Positions 25,583-35,953 of a DNA stretch of 64,000 bases are shown piece by piece. The stretch lies in assembly GCF_030816115.1 (NCBI RefSeq), contig NZ_JAUSXQ010000001.1:4135001-4199000 (forward strand), in the 5' to 3' direction. Position numbers and translations under genes: made by a program. The notes under the pieces are model-generated. The model ran no database searches and was not told the origin of the DNA. It saw only the letters and a list, made by a program, of their open reading frames with translations. Origin of the DNA: Chryseobacterium sp. W4I1 (lineage in GTDB: Bacteria; Bacteroidota; Bacteroidia; Flavobacteriales; Weeksellaceae). Numbering within the stretch: the first letter of the stretch is position 1; each line of letters starts with the position of its first letter.

Positions 25583-25616
25583 CAAATATACAAAAATATA
25601 CCGATTGGTATATTTT
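25583..25616 (-). promoter_or_regulatory. TetR operator and promoter of the fatty-acid operon
   Basis: Perfect 10-bp arms AAAATATACC and GGTATATTTT surround GATT (25593-25616). Next to it on the minus strand is TATATTTG (25583-25590), a -7 box 18 nt from the TetR start codon. The palindrome covers the spacer and -33 zone, ideal for repression. Confidence 0.8.
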
Positions 25617-25792
25617 ATTTTAAATCTATTTTCTCGAACGCAAGAGGCACAAAAATTCTAGACAGTTAAGGTTATAATGTTTAAGAAGATCACATTAGTT
25701 ATATGGAAGTTTAAAATTTTCAAAAATCTATGTAATCTGTATAATTGCGGGAAAATATGATACAATGTTTAGAGCAAGGCTTTAAAATAGAA

Positions 25793-25828
25793 ACCATTAA
25801 GATCTCTAAATTAAGAAACCTTAATGGT
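25793..25828 (-). terminator. Possible terminator of the OsmC gene
   Basis: 9-bp arms ACCATTAAG / CTTAATGGT with an 18-nt loop; minus-strand transcripts run into TTTCTATTTT. The remaining stretch 25617-25792 shows no gene. Confidence 0.5.
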
Positions 25829-25852
25829 CCAAATAAGAAATTTGAAATATAA

Positions 25853-26269
25853 TTAAGCTAAAGTAGCATTCAATGTAATTTCAAAATTGAAAGCTGCGCT
25901 CACCGGGCATCCTTCTTCAGCAATTTTAGCATATTTCTGGAAATCTTCTTCTGAAAGTCCCGGAACTTTTGCCGTTAAAGTCAGTTCTGATTTTGTGATC
26001 TTACCAACACTTGGATCCAGTGTAATCACAGATGTTGTTTTTAATTCTTCAGGTGTAAAACCGGCTTGGGAAAGTTCAGCGCTTAATTTCATAGTGAAAC
26101 ATCCTGCGTGTGCTGCAGCCAGTAATTCTTCAGGATTTGTTCCCACTCCGTCAGCAAAACGGCTGTTGAAAGAATACTGAGTTTCGTTTAAAGTCGTGCT
26201 TTGAGTAGTTAAATGTCCGTTACCTTCTTTGATGTTACCGTTCCAAACGGCAGTTGCGTTACGTCTCAT
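25853..26269 (-). CDS. OsmC family peroxiredoxin
   Basis: 138 aa. OsmC-type proteins reduce organic hydroperoxides with two Cys. Both are visible: one in AAHAGCFTMKLSAEL and the other in AEEGCPVSAAF. The start MRRNATAVWNG fits OsmC proper better than Ohr. Cytoplasmic and monocistronic. Likely induced by peroxide or osmotic stress, though no operator is recognised. Confidence 0.9.
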   Translation of the reverse strand: MRRNATAVWNGNIKEGNGHLTTQSTTLNETQYSFNSRFADGVGTNPEELLAAAHAGCFTMKLSAELSQAGFTPEELKTTSVITLDPSVGKITKSELTLTAKVPGLSEEDFQKYAKIAEEGCPVSAAFNFEITLNATLA

Positions 26270-26357
26270 AATGTTTACTTTTTATTGTTTTTTAATATGT
26301 TAATTTAATAATACAAAGATAGAGTGGTTGCAGGCCGGATTCAATAGATAAAAAGAC

Positions 26358-27221
26358 TTAAATATTGTACTTTTTTCCCGACGAGTAATTTTTCTTGAAA
26401 TTTGAAGGGGTGCTTCCTGTTTTGTTCGTGAAAAGCCTGTTAAAATAAGCAGGATCTTCATAGCCTAGATCATAAGCGATCTCTTTGACGTGCTTATCTG
26501 TATAAAAGAGCAGTCTTTTAGCTTCCAGTAAAATTCTGTTGATAATAAACTGATTAGGCGAATCCAGATTCAGGTTTTTAAATTTATGAGTTAGAGTTTT
26601 TGGAAAGATGTGAAGTAGCTCTGCATAATCAGCTACGTTATGTTTTTCCTTGAAATGAATTTCAAGATACCTGCTGAAATCCCTGAAAATATCCAGTTCG
26701 CTACCTGGGATTTTAACGGCATCATTATTAAGATGCTGTTTCTTCCAGTTTCTGGTGGCCCGGATGATCATTTGCTTTACATACGTTCTGATCATTTCTT
26801 CAGCAGAAGAATCTTTCCATTGAAGCTCATCTTTTATATTTTGAAATAGCCCCCTGATAACAGATGTTTCCGTTTCGGTAAGCTCTACAAAAGGAATTTC
26901 GAATACATTGTGAAACAGAAGTCCGTCGCAGGCTACCTCTTTGTCGTGGATCTGGATGCAGTAAAAGTCGCGGTTGTAATAAAGAAGTGTGGATGTTTCT
27001 TTTCCTTTCTCTATTTTCAAATGCTGGCTGGTGAGGAAAAAAAGCGAAGGTGTTGATATTTTATAATGATTAAAATCTACACTAAGTTCGTAACCTTGAG
27101 TAACAAAAAGAATTTTTATATCATATTTGAATTTATTTCCATTAATCGTTTCCAGGTTTTCATCGGAGAACATTTCAAGTCCGAGTTTTTTGTAGTGATC
27201 TTCGAAAATAAGTTCCTGCAT
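26358..27221 (-). CDS. AraC family transcriptional regulator
   Basis: 287 aa: an N-terminal cupin-like sensing domain (FVTQGYELSVDFNHYKI...) and a C-terminal AraC double helix-turn-helix (about 185-280; VKEIAYDLGYEDPAYFNRLFTNKTGSTPSNFKK). It is divergent from the mannan-locus regulator at 27484. Control targets are unknown; OsmC next door is one possibility. Confidence 0.85.
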   Translation of the reverse strand: MQELIFEDHYKKLGLEMFSDENLETINGNKFKYDIKILFVTQGYELSVDFNHYKISTPSLFFLTSQHLKIEKGKETSTLLYYNRDFYCIQIHDKEVACDGLLFHNVFEIPFVELTETETSVIRGLFQNIKDELQWKDSSAEEMIRTYVKQMIIRATRNWKKQHLNNDAVKIPGSELDIFRDFSRYLEIHFKEKHNVADYAELLHIFPKTLTHKFKNLNLDSPNQFIINRILLEAKRLLFYTDKHVKEIAYDLGYEDPAYFNRLFTNKTGSTPSNFKKNYSSGKKYNI

Positions 27222-27483
27222 ACAATTACTTTAGCTTAAAGGTACAAAAAAGAAGGTTTTTTAAAGAATTTAATTACTGATTCCTCATTTTATAAGATTT
27301 ATTTGTTGTCCAAATCGAATTTTTAATATGATTTTTATTAAATTAACGATTCGCAATTTAAATTTCATTTTTTGATTAAAAATGACATAAAAAATAAAAA
27401 TTATATTATAGTTAATTAGTTTTTTGTCAAATTTGCAAAAAAGTACTGTATTGAATGATAACTTTAATTTCTTCAAAAACTAA

Positions 27484-28362
27484 ATGAGCAAGCTAGAAAA
27501 TATTTTGAGAGAAATAACGCCATTATCTCCAGAGGACAGTTTTCTTGTGTTCGACCGGATAAAGGCATCTTTTGATTTTCCATACCATTACCACCCGGAA
27601 ATCGAGATCAATTTTATCAGTAAAGGAAAAGGCTACCGCCGGATGATTGGCGACCACACAGGAGAGATCGGCGATATCGAGCTGGTTCTTGTAGGGCCTA
27701 ATCTACCGCACTGCTGGGCCAATCATAAATGTAAAAACAGGAAAACCCACGAGATCACCGTTCAGTTCAATCAGGATTTTTTTAATCAGTCCATGATGGA
27801 TAAAAATATTTTGAAACCCATCAGCAATCTGATGAAGGATTCGATTAAAGGGATTCTGTTTTCACAGGAAACTGCTGAAAAGCTAAAAGATTCTTTTCTC
27901 AATTTATCAAAAATGAACAGTTTTGAGTCTTTTATTGAGATCATGAAGATCCTGAACGAGCTGGCAATCGCAGAAGATAAAACCCTTTTATCATCCTATA
28001 GCATAGAACTTGAAACCTTTGCGGATAACGACAGAATGAAGGTAGTTCATGATTTTGTCCATAAGAATTTCGAAAATAAAATAACTCTCCACGATGCTGC
28101 TTCACTGATTAACATGAGTAGTGTGACCTTCAACAGGTTTATTAAGAAAAGAACAGGTAAAACGTTTGTGAATTATCTGAACGAAATAAGGATCAGCTAT
28201 GCCGCACGATGGTTAATGGAGAAGAATCTGACAGTTTTTGAGACTGCTTTTGAGGCAGGCTTCAATAATATAGCCAATTTCAACAAAGTTTTTAAATCCA
28301 TTAAAAAGACAACACCCACTGAGTTTAAAGAACTGTTTAAAGGAGTAAAAAAAATTGAATAA
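27484..28362 (+). CDS. AraC family regulator of the N-glycan utilisation locus
   Basis: 292 aa. The N-terminal cupin domain has the HYHPEIEINFISKGKG signature of sugar-sensing AraC proteins, and the C-terminal helix-turn-helix pair (about 195-285) ends VFETAFEAGFNNIANFNKVFKSIKKTTPTEFKE. It lies directly upstream of susC and on the same strand, so it probably activates the locus in response to mannose or a mannosyl oligosaccharide (inference). A terminator at 28402 separates it from susC. Confidence 0.87.
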   Translation: MSKLENILREITPLSPEDSFLVFDRIKASFDFPYHYHPEIEINFISKGKGYRRMIGDHTGEIGDIELVLVGPNLPHCWANHKCKNRKTHEITVQFNQDFFNQSMMDKNILKPISNLMKDSIKGILFSQETAEKLKDSFLNLSKMNSFESFIEIMKILNELAIAEDKTLLSSYSIELETFADNDRMKVVHDFVHKNFENKITLHDAASLINMSSVTFNRFIKKRTGKTFVNYLNEIRISYAARWLMEKNLTVFETAFEAGFNNIANFNKVFKSIKKTTPTEFKELFKGVKKIE

Positions 28363-28401
28363 TCTATTTTAAATAAAGGAAATACATTTTATATTCTAAG
28401 A

Positions 28402-28430
28402 ATCCGGATCTATTCATCCGGATTTTTTGT
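28402..28430 (+). terminator. Terminator after the AraC regulator
   Basis: Arms AATCCGGAT / ATCCGGATT with a 6-nt loop, followed by a T-run. The rest of the gap to 28763 holds no gene; TAGATTTG at 28613-28620 is a candidate -7 box for susC with a leader of about 140 nt. Confidence 0.8.
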
Positions 28431-28763
28431 TGAAAAATCTGATTTATTAATGATAAATGCTAAAAATGTTATATAAATTGATCAAAAAACAAAAAATTTT
28501 AAATCATCTATGTTGCTGTATATCAGTAGTTAAAAGAGAGTTTTAAAAATAGACTGAAATAATAATATCGTTTTATGATAAAATAGCATTACATCTGACT
28601 GGTTACAAAATTTAGATTTGCTAATATGAATTAAATCTTAACAAAACTTTAATTATTTAATACAAATATTGTTGAAAAATGAAGATAAACCTCATTTTAA
28701 AATGTATACCATATTTAAAGCGATGTAATTGATTCTCAAATAAATCTTAATAAAACTAACCTT

Positions 28764-31706
28764 ATGAGAAAAACTGTTATACCGGTTTTATTAGCTATTT
28801 CTTTATCTGCCTACGCACAGGAAACAAAAAAGGCAGATACTGCTAAAACAACCAAAATAGAAGAGGTGGTTGTTACTTCTTTGGGGATAAAAAGGCAGGT
28901 ACGGTCCTTAACGTACTCTAGCCAGCAGATTGGAGGAGATGAGCTTACAGAAGTAAAAACACCCAACCTTTTGAATTCAATCAACGGGAAGGTTTCCAAT
29001 GTGCAGATTAATAAGACCAATGGTGGAGCCGGTGGATCGGTCAGGGTTATCATGAGGGGAGACAAATCTACACGGAACAGCCAGCCATTGTATGTGATTG
29101 ATGGTATTCCTATTATTAACAATACCGGAACCCAGGGAACTACAGGCCCGAATGTTGATTATTTTGCATCTATGCCTGATACAGGTGATGTATTGAGTAC
29201 AATAAATCCCGAAGATATTGAAAGCATTAATTTCTTAAAAGGGGCTTCTGCAGCAGCTTTATATGGAGCTGCCGGAGGAAACGGAGCGGTATTGATCGTT
29301 ACCAAGACCGGAGCTAAAGGAAAAGGTCTTCTTTCCTTTACGTCAAGTCTTACTTTTGATAAAGTATATAATTTGCCGAAGCTTCAATACAGCTATCTTC
29401 AGACCACCCCATATGATGCGTCTACCGGAAATACCGGTTCACAAGACAGCTGGGGTGCAAAAGGAACTTCTAAAGATCATGTAAAAGATTTTTTTGATAC
29501 AGGTATAACCTGGACCAACGGATTAACTTTCCAGGCGGGAAATGATAAATCTTCAAGTTTCTTTTCTCTGGGAAATACCACTAATAAAGGAGTAATTCCG
29601 ACTTCGACATTTGACCAGTACAATCTCAATTTCAGAAATACCAGTAAATTCTTAGAAGACAGATTGGTGCTGGATGCGAACGTAATGGCGTCCCTTCAGG
29701 AGTCCAGAAATAGACTTACTCCAGGAACTTATTTTTCACCTCTTAACAACCTCTATTGGTTGCCAAGGGGAATTAATTTTGATAATTACAGTGGTGATAA
29801 TTATACTTATTTTGATCAGACCCGGTACCTTCCTGCTCAGAATTGGTGGGCAATAAAGCCTGATGGAGGTTTCAATGGTGAGAATTCTCAAAACCCATAC
29901 TGGATACTTAATAAAAATACGGTTAATACAAAAAACAAAACCTTTTACGGATCTGCAGCACTTAGTTATACGATCAACGACTGGCTTGTAGCTAAAGCAA
30001 GAGGGAACTATAACTATTTTAACTCTGACAGTCAGCGTAACGTTGCTGTTTTCTCTTTACCTATTGTTCTTGGAGGAAATAACAATGGTAAAATCTATAA
30101 AAATACAATTGAAAGAACCTCATCTTATGGTGACTTTATCCTGGTGGGTAATCCTAAGATCAATGAGAATCTAAGTTTGGATTTTACGGTGGGAGGAAGT
30201 GTTTCCGATTCTAAAACAACAGTTACCAATATAGAAAACAATAAACTTTTTATTGCCAATCTTTTTGCCTTGAATAATTTAGACTGGGGAAACAGTTCAG
30301 GAGAGGGAACTGTTGGAAATGGATTGAATTATACCATTACCAATTATAACAGAAGAGATCAGTCTTTCTTTGCCAGTGCCAATTTCGGGTATAAGAAAAT
30401 GCTTTATCTGGACTTAACCTTCAGAAATGACTGGTCATCAACATTAGCCGGAGCACCTAACAGATCTTTTGATTATGAATCAATTGGGATCAATGGAATT
30501 ATGAATGAAATATTCAAGCTTCCAAGCTTCATTAATTTCTGGAAACTGAGAACTTCATATGCAACGGTGGGAAATGCATTAGATCCCAATTCTACATTAC
30601 CTCAGCCTATCTTTAACGGAGGTGTTGTTACAGGATCTTATACATCATCTCCTGTTGATATCAGTCTTTATCCTGAACTTGCCGCTCTTTTCCCAAGACC
30701 TGAAAAAACGAAGAGTTATGAAGCAGGGACAGAGTTCAGATTATTTAATAATAAGTTAAGTTTTGATATTACCTATTATAATACGTTAACGACTGACCAA
30801 TATCTGAAAGGAGTAGATGCTACCGGGTATTATACCACTACGATAGGGAAATGGGATATCAATGCTGGTAGAATTCAAAATACAGGTTTCGAATCCAGTC
30901 TGTCTTATAAAGTATTTAATAGTGAAAAATTCGGATGGACAACTACATTGAATGCCTCTGCCAATAAAAACAGAATCAAAGAGGTTTTTCCTTCAGGATT
31001 TTATCCTGATTCTGAAAAATTATTTACCCTTAACGGAGGAGGGTTTAATGTCATAAAGAAAGGAGGTTCTTTCGGGGATCTTTACGGAACGGTATTCTTA
31101 AGAGACGGGCAGGGAAGAATCATTGTTGACGAGAACGGATTGCCATCAAAAGACCCGAATCAGAAACAGTATTTAGGAAATCCAAATCCTAAGTTTATGC
31201 TTGGTTTAAGTAATTCATTCAACATTGGAAAGTTTAATTTAAATTTCCTGATTGACGGTAAATTCGGAGGAAAAGTATTGGGTATGACTCAGGCATTGAA
31301 TGATAAATTCGGAGTAAGTCAGGCTACAGCAGATGCGAGAGATGCAGGAGGCGTAGTCATTCCTAATGCGGTATATGCAAACGGAGAAGCATATACAGGA
31401 CGTACAGATGCCCATGCTTACTACAATCTTGTAGGAGGAAGTGATGGAATCAATGAAGCCTATATTTACAAAGCTACAACAATCAGGTTAAGACAGGCAT
31501 CTGCTTCTTATACATTCAATGTTAATGCAAAATATTTTAAAGATGTCACGCTGAGTGTAATCGGAACCAATCTTTTCTTTTTTTATAAGAAAGCACCATT
31601 CGATCCGGAGCAGGTATCTGGTGTAAATCCGGGAGGTGTTGGTGTGGATATGTTCGGAATGCCTATTACACGGTCATTTGGTTTTTCATTAAAAGCTAAC
31701 TTTTAA
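28764..31706 (+). CDS. SusC/RagA family TonB-dependent outer-membrane transporter
   Basis: 980 aa. Signal peptide 1-19, a TonB-box-like IEEVVVT (32-38), a plug with the SusC marks NSINGKVSNVQI, RGDKSTRNSQPLYVIDGIPI and GASAAALYGAAGGNGAVLIVTK, then a beta-barrel ending in F. The N-terminal carboxypeptidase-regulatory-like domain common in SusC is absent. It imports oligosaccharides with the SusD-like lipoprotein that follows after 12 nt. The enzymes downstream point to mannose-rich N-glycan fragments. Confidence 0.95.
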   Translation: MRKTVIPVLLAISLSAYAQETKKADTAKTTKIEEVVVTSLGIKRQVRSLTYSSQQIGGDELTEVKTPNLLNSINGKVSNVQINKTNGGAGGSVRVIMRGDKSTRNSQPLYVIDGIPIINNTGTQGTTGPNVDYFASMPDTGDVLSTINPEDIESINFLKGASAAALYGAAGGNGAVLIVTKTGAKGKGLLSFTSSLTFDKVYNLPKLQYSYLQTTPYDASTGNTGSQDSWGAKGTSKDHVKDFFDTGITWTNGLTFQAGNDKSSSFFSLGNTTNKGVIPTSTFDQYNLNFRNTSKFLEDRLVLDANVMASLQESRNRLTPGTYFSPLNNLYWLPRGINFDNYSGDNYTYFDQTRYLPAQNWWAIKPDGGFNGENSQNPYWILNKNTVNTKNKTFYGSAALSYTINDWLVAKARGNYNYFNSDSQRNVAVFSLPIVLGGNNNGKIYKNTIERTSSYGDFILVGNPKINENLSLDFTVGGSVSDSKTTVTNIENNKLFIANLFALNNLDWGNSSGEGTVGNGLNYTITNYNRRDQSFFASANFGYKKMLYLDLTFRNDWSSTLAGAPNRSFDYESIGINGIMNEIFKLPSFINFWKLRTSYATVGNALDPNSTLPQPIFNGGVVTGSYTSSPVDISLYPELAALFPRPEKTKSYEAGTEFRLFNNKLSFDITYYNTLTTDQYLKGVDATGYYTTTIGKWDINAGRIQNTGFESSLSYKVFNSEKFGWTTTLNASANKNRIKEVFPSGFYPDSEKLFTLNGGGFNVIKKGGSFGDLYGTVFLRDGQGRIIVDENGLPSKDPNQKQYLGNPNPKFMLGLSNSFNIGKFNLNFLIDGKFGGKVLGMTQALNDKFGVSQATADARDAGGVVIPNAVYANGEAYTGRTDAHAYYNLVGGSDGINEAYIYKATTIRLRQASASYTFNVNAKYFKDVTLSVIGTNLFFFYKKAPFDPEQVSGVNPGGVGVDMFGMPITRSFGFSLKANF

Positions 31707-31718
31707 AAACGTAGAAAA

Positions 31719-33344
31719 ATGAATATTAAAATATTATTCGCAGCATCTGCTTTATTTCTTTCTGTAGCAAGCTGCACCGACGACTTTTCGGAAATAGATT
31801 CTAAGAGTTCTGAAGGCTTGGGAACAGAGCAGTTAAATGCTGATTTCTTATTGCTTACGAACCCGATGAAGCAAATGCAAAGGAATCTTCAAAGCCAGAC
31901 CAACTGGATTTATCAGCTGCAGACGAACCTTAATGCTGATATGTACAGTGGATTATTCAGTACCGCAACTCCTTACAATGGAGGAAGAAATAATACTACC
32001 TACTTTATGATGGATGGCTGGAACGAAAGGGTAATGATGAATCAGCTTGAAGATGTGAACCAACAGTATAAAAACTTTAAAACCATAGCTGCAAAAAATT
32101 ATGCTGGTGTTAATTTCTCGCATTCTTTGGCAGTGCTTTCAATATTGAGAATTATGGCTGCTCAAAAAGTGTCAGATGCTCATGGACCAGTTATTTACAG
32201 TAAATTCGAGCATCCGAATACGACTACAGGAATCACAGATTTTGATTCCCAACAGGACGCTTTTAATTATTTTGTTGCAGATTTGGATGCAGCTATAACT
32301 GCACTTCAGACAAGTATCGGAATAGAAGATAATGCAGTACTAAAAAAATCGGATCTGGTTTTTGGAGGAAATTCTTCTAATTGGACGAAATTAGCGAACT
32401 CACTGAAATTACGTTATGCTTTGCGTATCAGCTATGCAGATCCTGGAAAGGCTAAATTATATGCAGAGCAGTCTTTGTCATCTTCGGCAGGCCTTATAAG
32501 TGATAATATGGAAAATGCTTTAGTAAATTATGGGGCAGCTTCTCCTCTCAGCGATATTATTTATTCCTGGGGCGATTGTAAGATAGGGGCGCCGTTAATG
32601 GCATTTATGAATGGTTTTAATGATCCCAGAAGGCCTGCTTATGCTAAACCTGCTACCGACCCTACTGTGGCCGGACAGTATATAGGAGTAAGACAGGGGG
32701 TTGATATGGGTGGAAGCAAAGACCGTTATGGAGACTTCTCCCAGCCTATAGCTGCATCTGCTAACGGAGACTACTTTTCTGTAAGTAATGGTAAGAATAA
32801 ATTATTTACGGCTGCGGAAGCATGGTTCCTGAAAGCGGAAGCTGCCATCAGAGGGTATGTTGGGGCAGGAGATGCAGGAACAAATTACAACAAAGGTGTT
32901 GAAATGTCATTTGCAGAATGGGGAAAGAGTTCTGCGTATGCAACTTATGTGGCAGATGCTACTTCTAAGGAAGCTCCCTATATTGATCCTAAAAACCCAT
33001 CAAACAGTATTGTGGCAGGAAGCCCGATGTTGAGTACAATCACCATTAAATGGAATGATGCTGATACTTTCGAAAGAAAATTAGAAAGAATTATGACTCA
33101 GAAATGGATTGCTATTTATCCTGACGGCTCTGAAGCTTGGGCAGAACAGAGAAGAACCGGATATCCTGTTATTTTCAAAAATGTTCTGAATGACAGCCAG
33201 GGAACCATTAGTACCGATGCGATGATCAGAAGAATTCCTATTCCGACCAAATATAGAAACAATACTCTGAATTATGCCCAGGCTTTGCAGTATATCGGAG
33301 GTCCTGATACAGGAGGAACCAAACTCTGGTGGGATAAAAAGTAA
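31719..33344 (+). CDS. SusD/RagB-like nutrient-binding outer-membrane lipoprotein
   Basis: 541 aa. Lipoprotein signal with Cys19 (FLSVASC). The body (LQTNLNADMYSGLFSTATPYNGG, GDKSKDRYGDF-like repeats of polar loops, and a C-terminal LWWDKK) fits the SusD-like_2 branch. It caps the SusC barrel and binds the glycan at the cell surface. Directly downstream of susC. Confidence 0.92.
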   Translation: MNIKILFAASALFLSVASCTDDFSEIDSKSSEGLGTEQLNADFLLLTNPMKQMQRNLQSQTNWIYQLQTNLNADMYSGLFSTATPYNGGRNNTTYFMMDGWNERVMMNQLEDVNQQYKNFKTIAAKNYAGVNFSHSLAVLSILRIMAAQKVSDAHGPVIYSKFEHPNTTTGITDFDSQQDAFNYFVADLDAAITALQTSIGIEDNAVLKKSDLVFGGNSSNWTKLANSLKLRYALRISYADPGKAKLYAEQSLSSSAGLISDNMENALVNYGAASPLSDIIYSWGDCKIGAPLMAFMNGFNDPRRPAYAKPATDPTVAGQYIGVRQGVDMGGSKDRYGDFSQPIAASANGDYFSVSNGKNKLFTAAEAWFLKAEAAIRGYVGAGDAGTNYNKGVEMSFAEWGKSSAYATYVADATSKEAPYIDPKNPSNSIVAGSPMLSTITIKWNDADTFERKLERIMTQKWIAIYPDGSEAWAEQRRTGYPVIFKNVLNDSQGTISTDAMIRRIPIPTKYRNNTLNYAQALQYIGGPDTGGTKLWWDKK

Positions 33345-33529
33345 TAATTTTAGCAGATCAATTATAAAGACAAAGAGACCTCCTGAAAGTTAGATTTAAT
33401 TTGTGTTTTCATTCCGGCAGAAGAAATTTCTGATACACGTATGTTTCAGGATTCTTCAATTTTAGTTTCGTTTCAAACTGGAATGATTCTTTTGGGAGGC
33501 TCTCTTTTTCTTTACTATTTAATTTCAAT

Positions 33530-34817
33530 ATGGGAAACAACAGCTCTGAAACTCGTTCAGTAAAACCGATCCTTTGGATCTCCACATTATATTTTGCAAT
33601 GGGAATACCTTTTGTGACCATTAATGCGGTTTCCGGAATTATGTATAAGGATATGGGAGTTTCAGATTCCAAGATCACCTTCTGGACCGCTTTGATTATG
33701 TTTTCCTGGACATTAAAACCTCTCTGGAGCCCTTTTCTGGAGATTTACAAAACAAAAAAGTTCTTTGTTGTCGCTACCCAGTTTGCCATAGGAATTCTAT
33801 TTGCTTTAGTTGCATTAACATTACCTCTGCCGGATTTTTTCAAATACAGCATTGCTCTTTTTGCAGTCGTAGCATTTTGTGGAGCAACACACGATATAGC
33901 AGCAGATGGTACCTATATCAATTTTTTAACGAACAAGGAACAGGCAAAATATATTGGATGGCAGGGAGCTTTCTATAATTTGGCCAAGATCATCAGCAGT
34001 GGGGTTCTGGTCTATTTTGCAGGAGTTCTGGAAAAAACAAAAGGAGTTGTCAATGCCTGGATGATTATCATGGGAATTTACGGTCTTCTGTTTTTAGCCT
34101 TAGCGATCTACCATTACGCTGTTCTGCCGAAGGAAAATAAACAGGAAAAAAAGCTTAGAAAAGCAGGAAATGTCCGCAAGGAACTATTGGAAGTAATCAC
34201 TTCTTTCTTCAAAAAGAAAAACATCATGTGGGCCGTATTGTTTATTATTCTGTACCGTTTTGCGGAAGGATTTGCCATAAAAATTGCCCCTTTATTTTTC
34301 AAAGCTCCAAGAACTTCAGGAGGATTGGGATTGTCTACATCAGATATTGGACTTATTTACGGGACTTACGGTTCGGCAGCATTTATTTTAGGGTCTGTAC
34401 TGGCTGGTTACTTCATTGCTGCCAGAGGACTTAAAAAATCTTTGATCTGGCTTTGTTCGGCCCTTTAATATTCCGTTTGTAGTCTATGCATTATTAGCTT
34501 ACTTCCAGCCAACAGAACTGCTTCCGGTAGGAATTGCCGTCGTGGTTGAATATTTTGGCTACGGATTCGGTTTTGTAGGGTTAATGCTTTACATCATGCA
34601 GCAGATTGCACCTGGAGAACACAAAACAGCTCATTATGCTTTTGCAACCGGTATTATGAACCTTGGAGTCATGATCCCCGGAATGTTTAGCGGGATGATC
34701 AGCGACTGGATAGGGTACAAAATGTTCTTTATCTGGGTTCTTATCGCTACTATACCGGCTTTTATTGCCACCCTGTTTGTTCCGTTCTCCTATCCTGAAA
34801 AATTAAAAGAACACTAA
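33530..34817 (+). pseudogene. MFS sugar transporter interrupted by a +1 frameshift
   Basis: A major-facilitator protein of about 428 aa is split at 34466. The first frame ends CTT TAA; skipping the single T at 34466 restores one continuous protein (SAL NIPFVVYALLAYFQPTELLPVG) running to 34817. About twelve hydrophobic segments are then present. The simplest reading is a one-base insertion or a sequencing error. However, CUU followed by U and a stop is the same arrangement as in the programmed +1 frameshift of prfB, though I see no upstream Shine-Dalgarno-like stimulator. Its role in the locus would be to carry Man-GlcNAc or other oligosaccharide across the inner membrane to GH130. Confidence 0.8.
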
Positions 34818-34857
34818 TCATTTATTAAATAATTAAATAAAAAAGTAAAAATACTTT

Positions 34858-35829
34858 ATGACATTTCAACCAGCAAAGATCCCTTGGCAGGATCGTCCGG
34901 AAAACAGCCATGATATCATGTGGCGTTTCTCTGAAAACCCGATTATCAACAGATATGCGATCCCAACATCCAACAGCATTTTCAACAGTGCGGTGGTCCC
35001 TTTTGAAGACGGTTTCGCAGGCGTTTTCCGTTGCGACAACAAAGCCGTGCAGATGAATATTTTTGCAGGCTTCAGTAAAGATGGAATCAATTGGGAGATC
35101 AATCATGATCCTATCGATATGCAGGCAGGAAATACTGAAATGATAGAATCCGACTATAAATACGACCCTCGTGTTGCCTTTATAGAAGACCGCTACTGGA
35201 TCACTTGGTGTAACGGATATCACGGACCAACCATCGGGATTGCCTACACTTTCGATTTTGAAGAATTCTTCCAGTGTGAAAATGCATTTCTGCCTTTTAA
35301 CAGAAACGGAGTTCTTTTCCCTGAGAAAATCAACGGCAAATATGCGATGCTGAGCAGACCAAGTGATAATGGACATACTCCTTTTGGAGACATATATATC
35401 AGCTACAGTCCGGATATGAAATACTGGGGTGAGCATAGATGCGTGATGAAAGTAGCGCCGTTTGAAGACAGTGCTTGGCAATGCACAAAGATAGGAGCAG
35501 GGCCTGTTCCAATTAAAACGGACGAAGGATGGCTACTCTTTTATCATGGGGTAATCAATACCTGCAGAGGTTTCCGTTATTCTATGGGGGCATCACTGCT
35601 TGATCTTGAAGACCCGTCAAAAGTATTGTACAGAACTAAACCTTATTTAGTAGCTCCGGCAGAACTGTATGAGCTTACAGGAGATATTCCCAATGTGGTT
35701 TTCCCGTGTGCTGCCCTTTCAGAAGGAGATAAGGTAACCGTATACTATGGAGCAGCGGATACCGTTGTGGCCATTGCGTTTGGATATATTTCAGAAATTA
35801 TTGATTTCATGAAAAAGAATTCGCTTTAA
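34858..35829 (+). CDS. GH130 glycoside phosphorylase (mannosyl-GlcNAc phosphorylase type)
   Basis: 323 aa with no signal peptide, so cytoplasmic. GH130 marks are [20 protein letters not shown], the YDPRV segment with the catalytic Asp, [21 protein letters not shown] and NVVFPCAAL. In the N-glycan context the likely reaction is phosphorolysis of Man-beta-1,4-GlcNAc to mannose 1-phosphate and GlcNAc, as in Bacteroides GH130_2 enzymes; other beta-mannoside phosphorylases cannot be excluded from sequence alone. It follows the MFS gene by 40 nt. Confidence 0.9.
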   Translation: MTFQPAKIPWQDRPENSHDIMWRFSENPIINRYAIPTSNSIFNSAVVPFEDGFAGVFRCDNKAVQMNIFAGFSKDGINWEINHDPIDMQAGNTEMIESDYKYDPRVAFIEDRYWITWCNGYHGPTIGIAYTFDFEEFFQCENAFLPFNRNGVLFPEKINGKYAMLSRPSDNGHTPFGDIYISYSPDMKYWGEHRCVMKVAPFEDSAWQCTKIGAGPVPIKTDEGWLLFYHGVINTCRGFRYSMGASLLDLEDPSKVLYRTKPYLVAPAELYELTGDIPNVVFPCAALSEGDKVTVYYGAADTVVAIAFGYISEIIDFMKKNSL

Positions 35830-35953
35830 ACTGAATTAAAAATGTAAAGAATATGCCAGTCAACTTTATTTTCCTGCTTGTTGAAATCATTGTTGAGGTT
35901 TTTATATTGTTGAATAAACTCCTATCTTGAAGAATTTTTAAGATTTTCGTATT

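Noticed and set aside
27285..27476. A 63-codon minus-strand frame between the two AraC genes
   Set aside because: Very AT-rich composition, no leader and no recognisable motif; it lies in the divergent promoter region.
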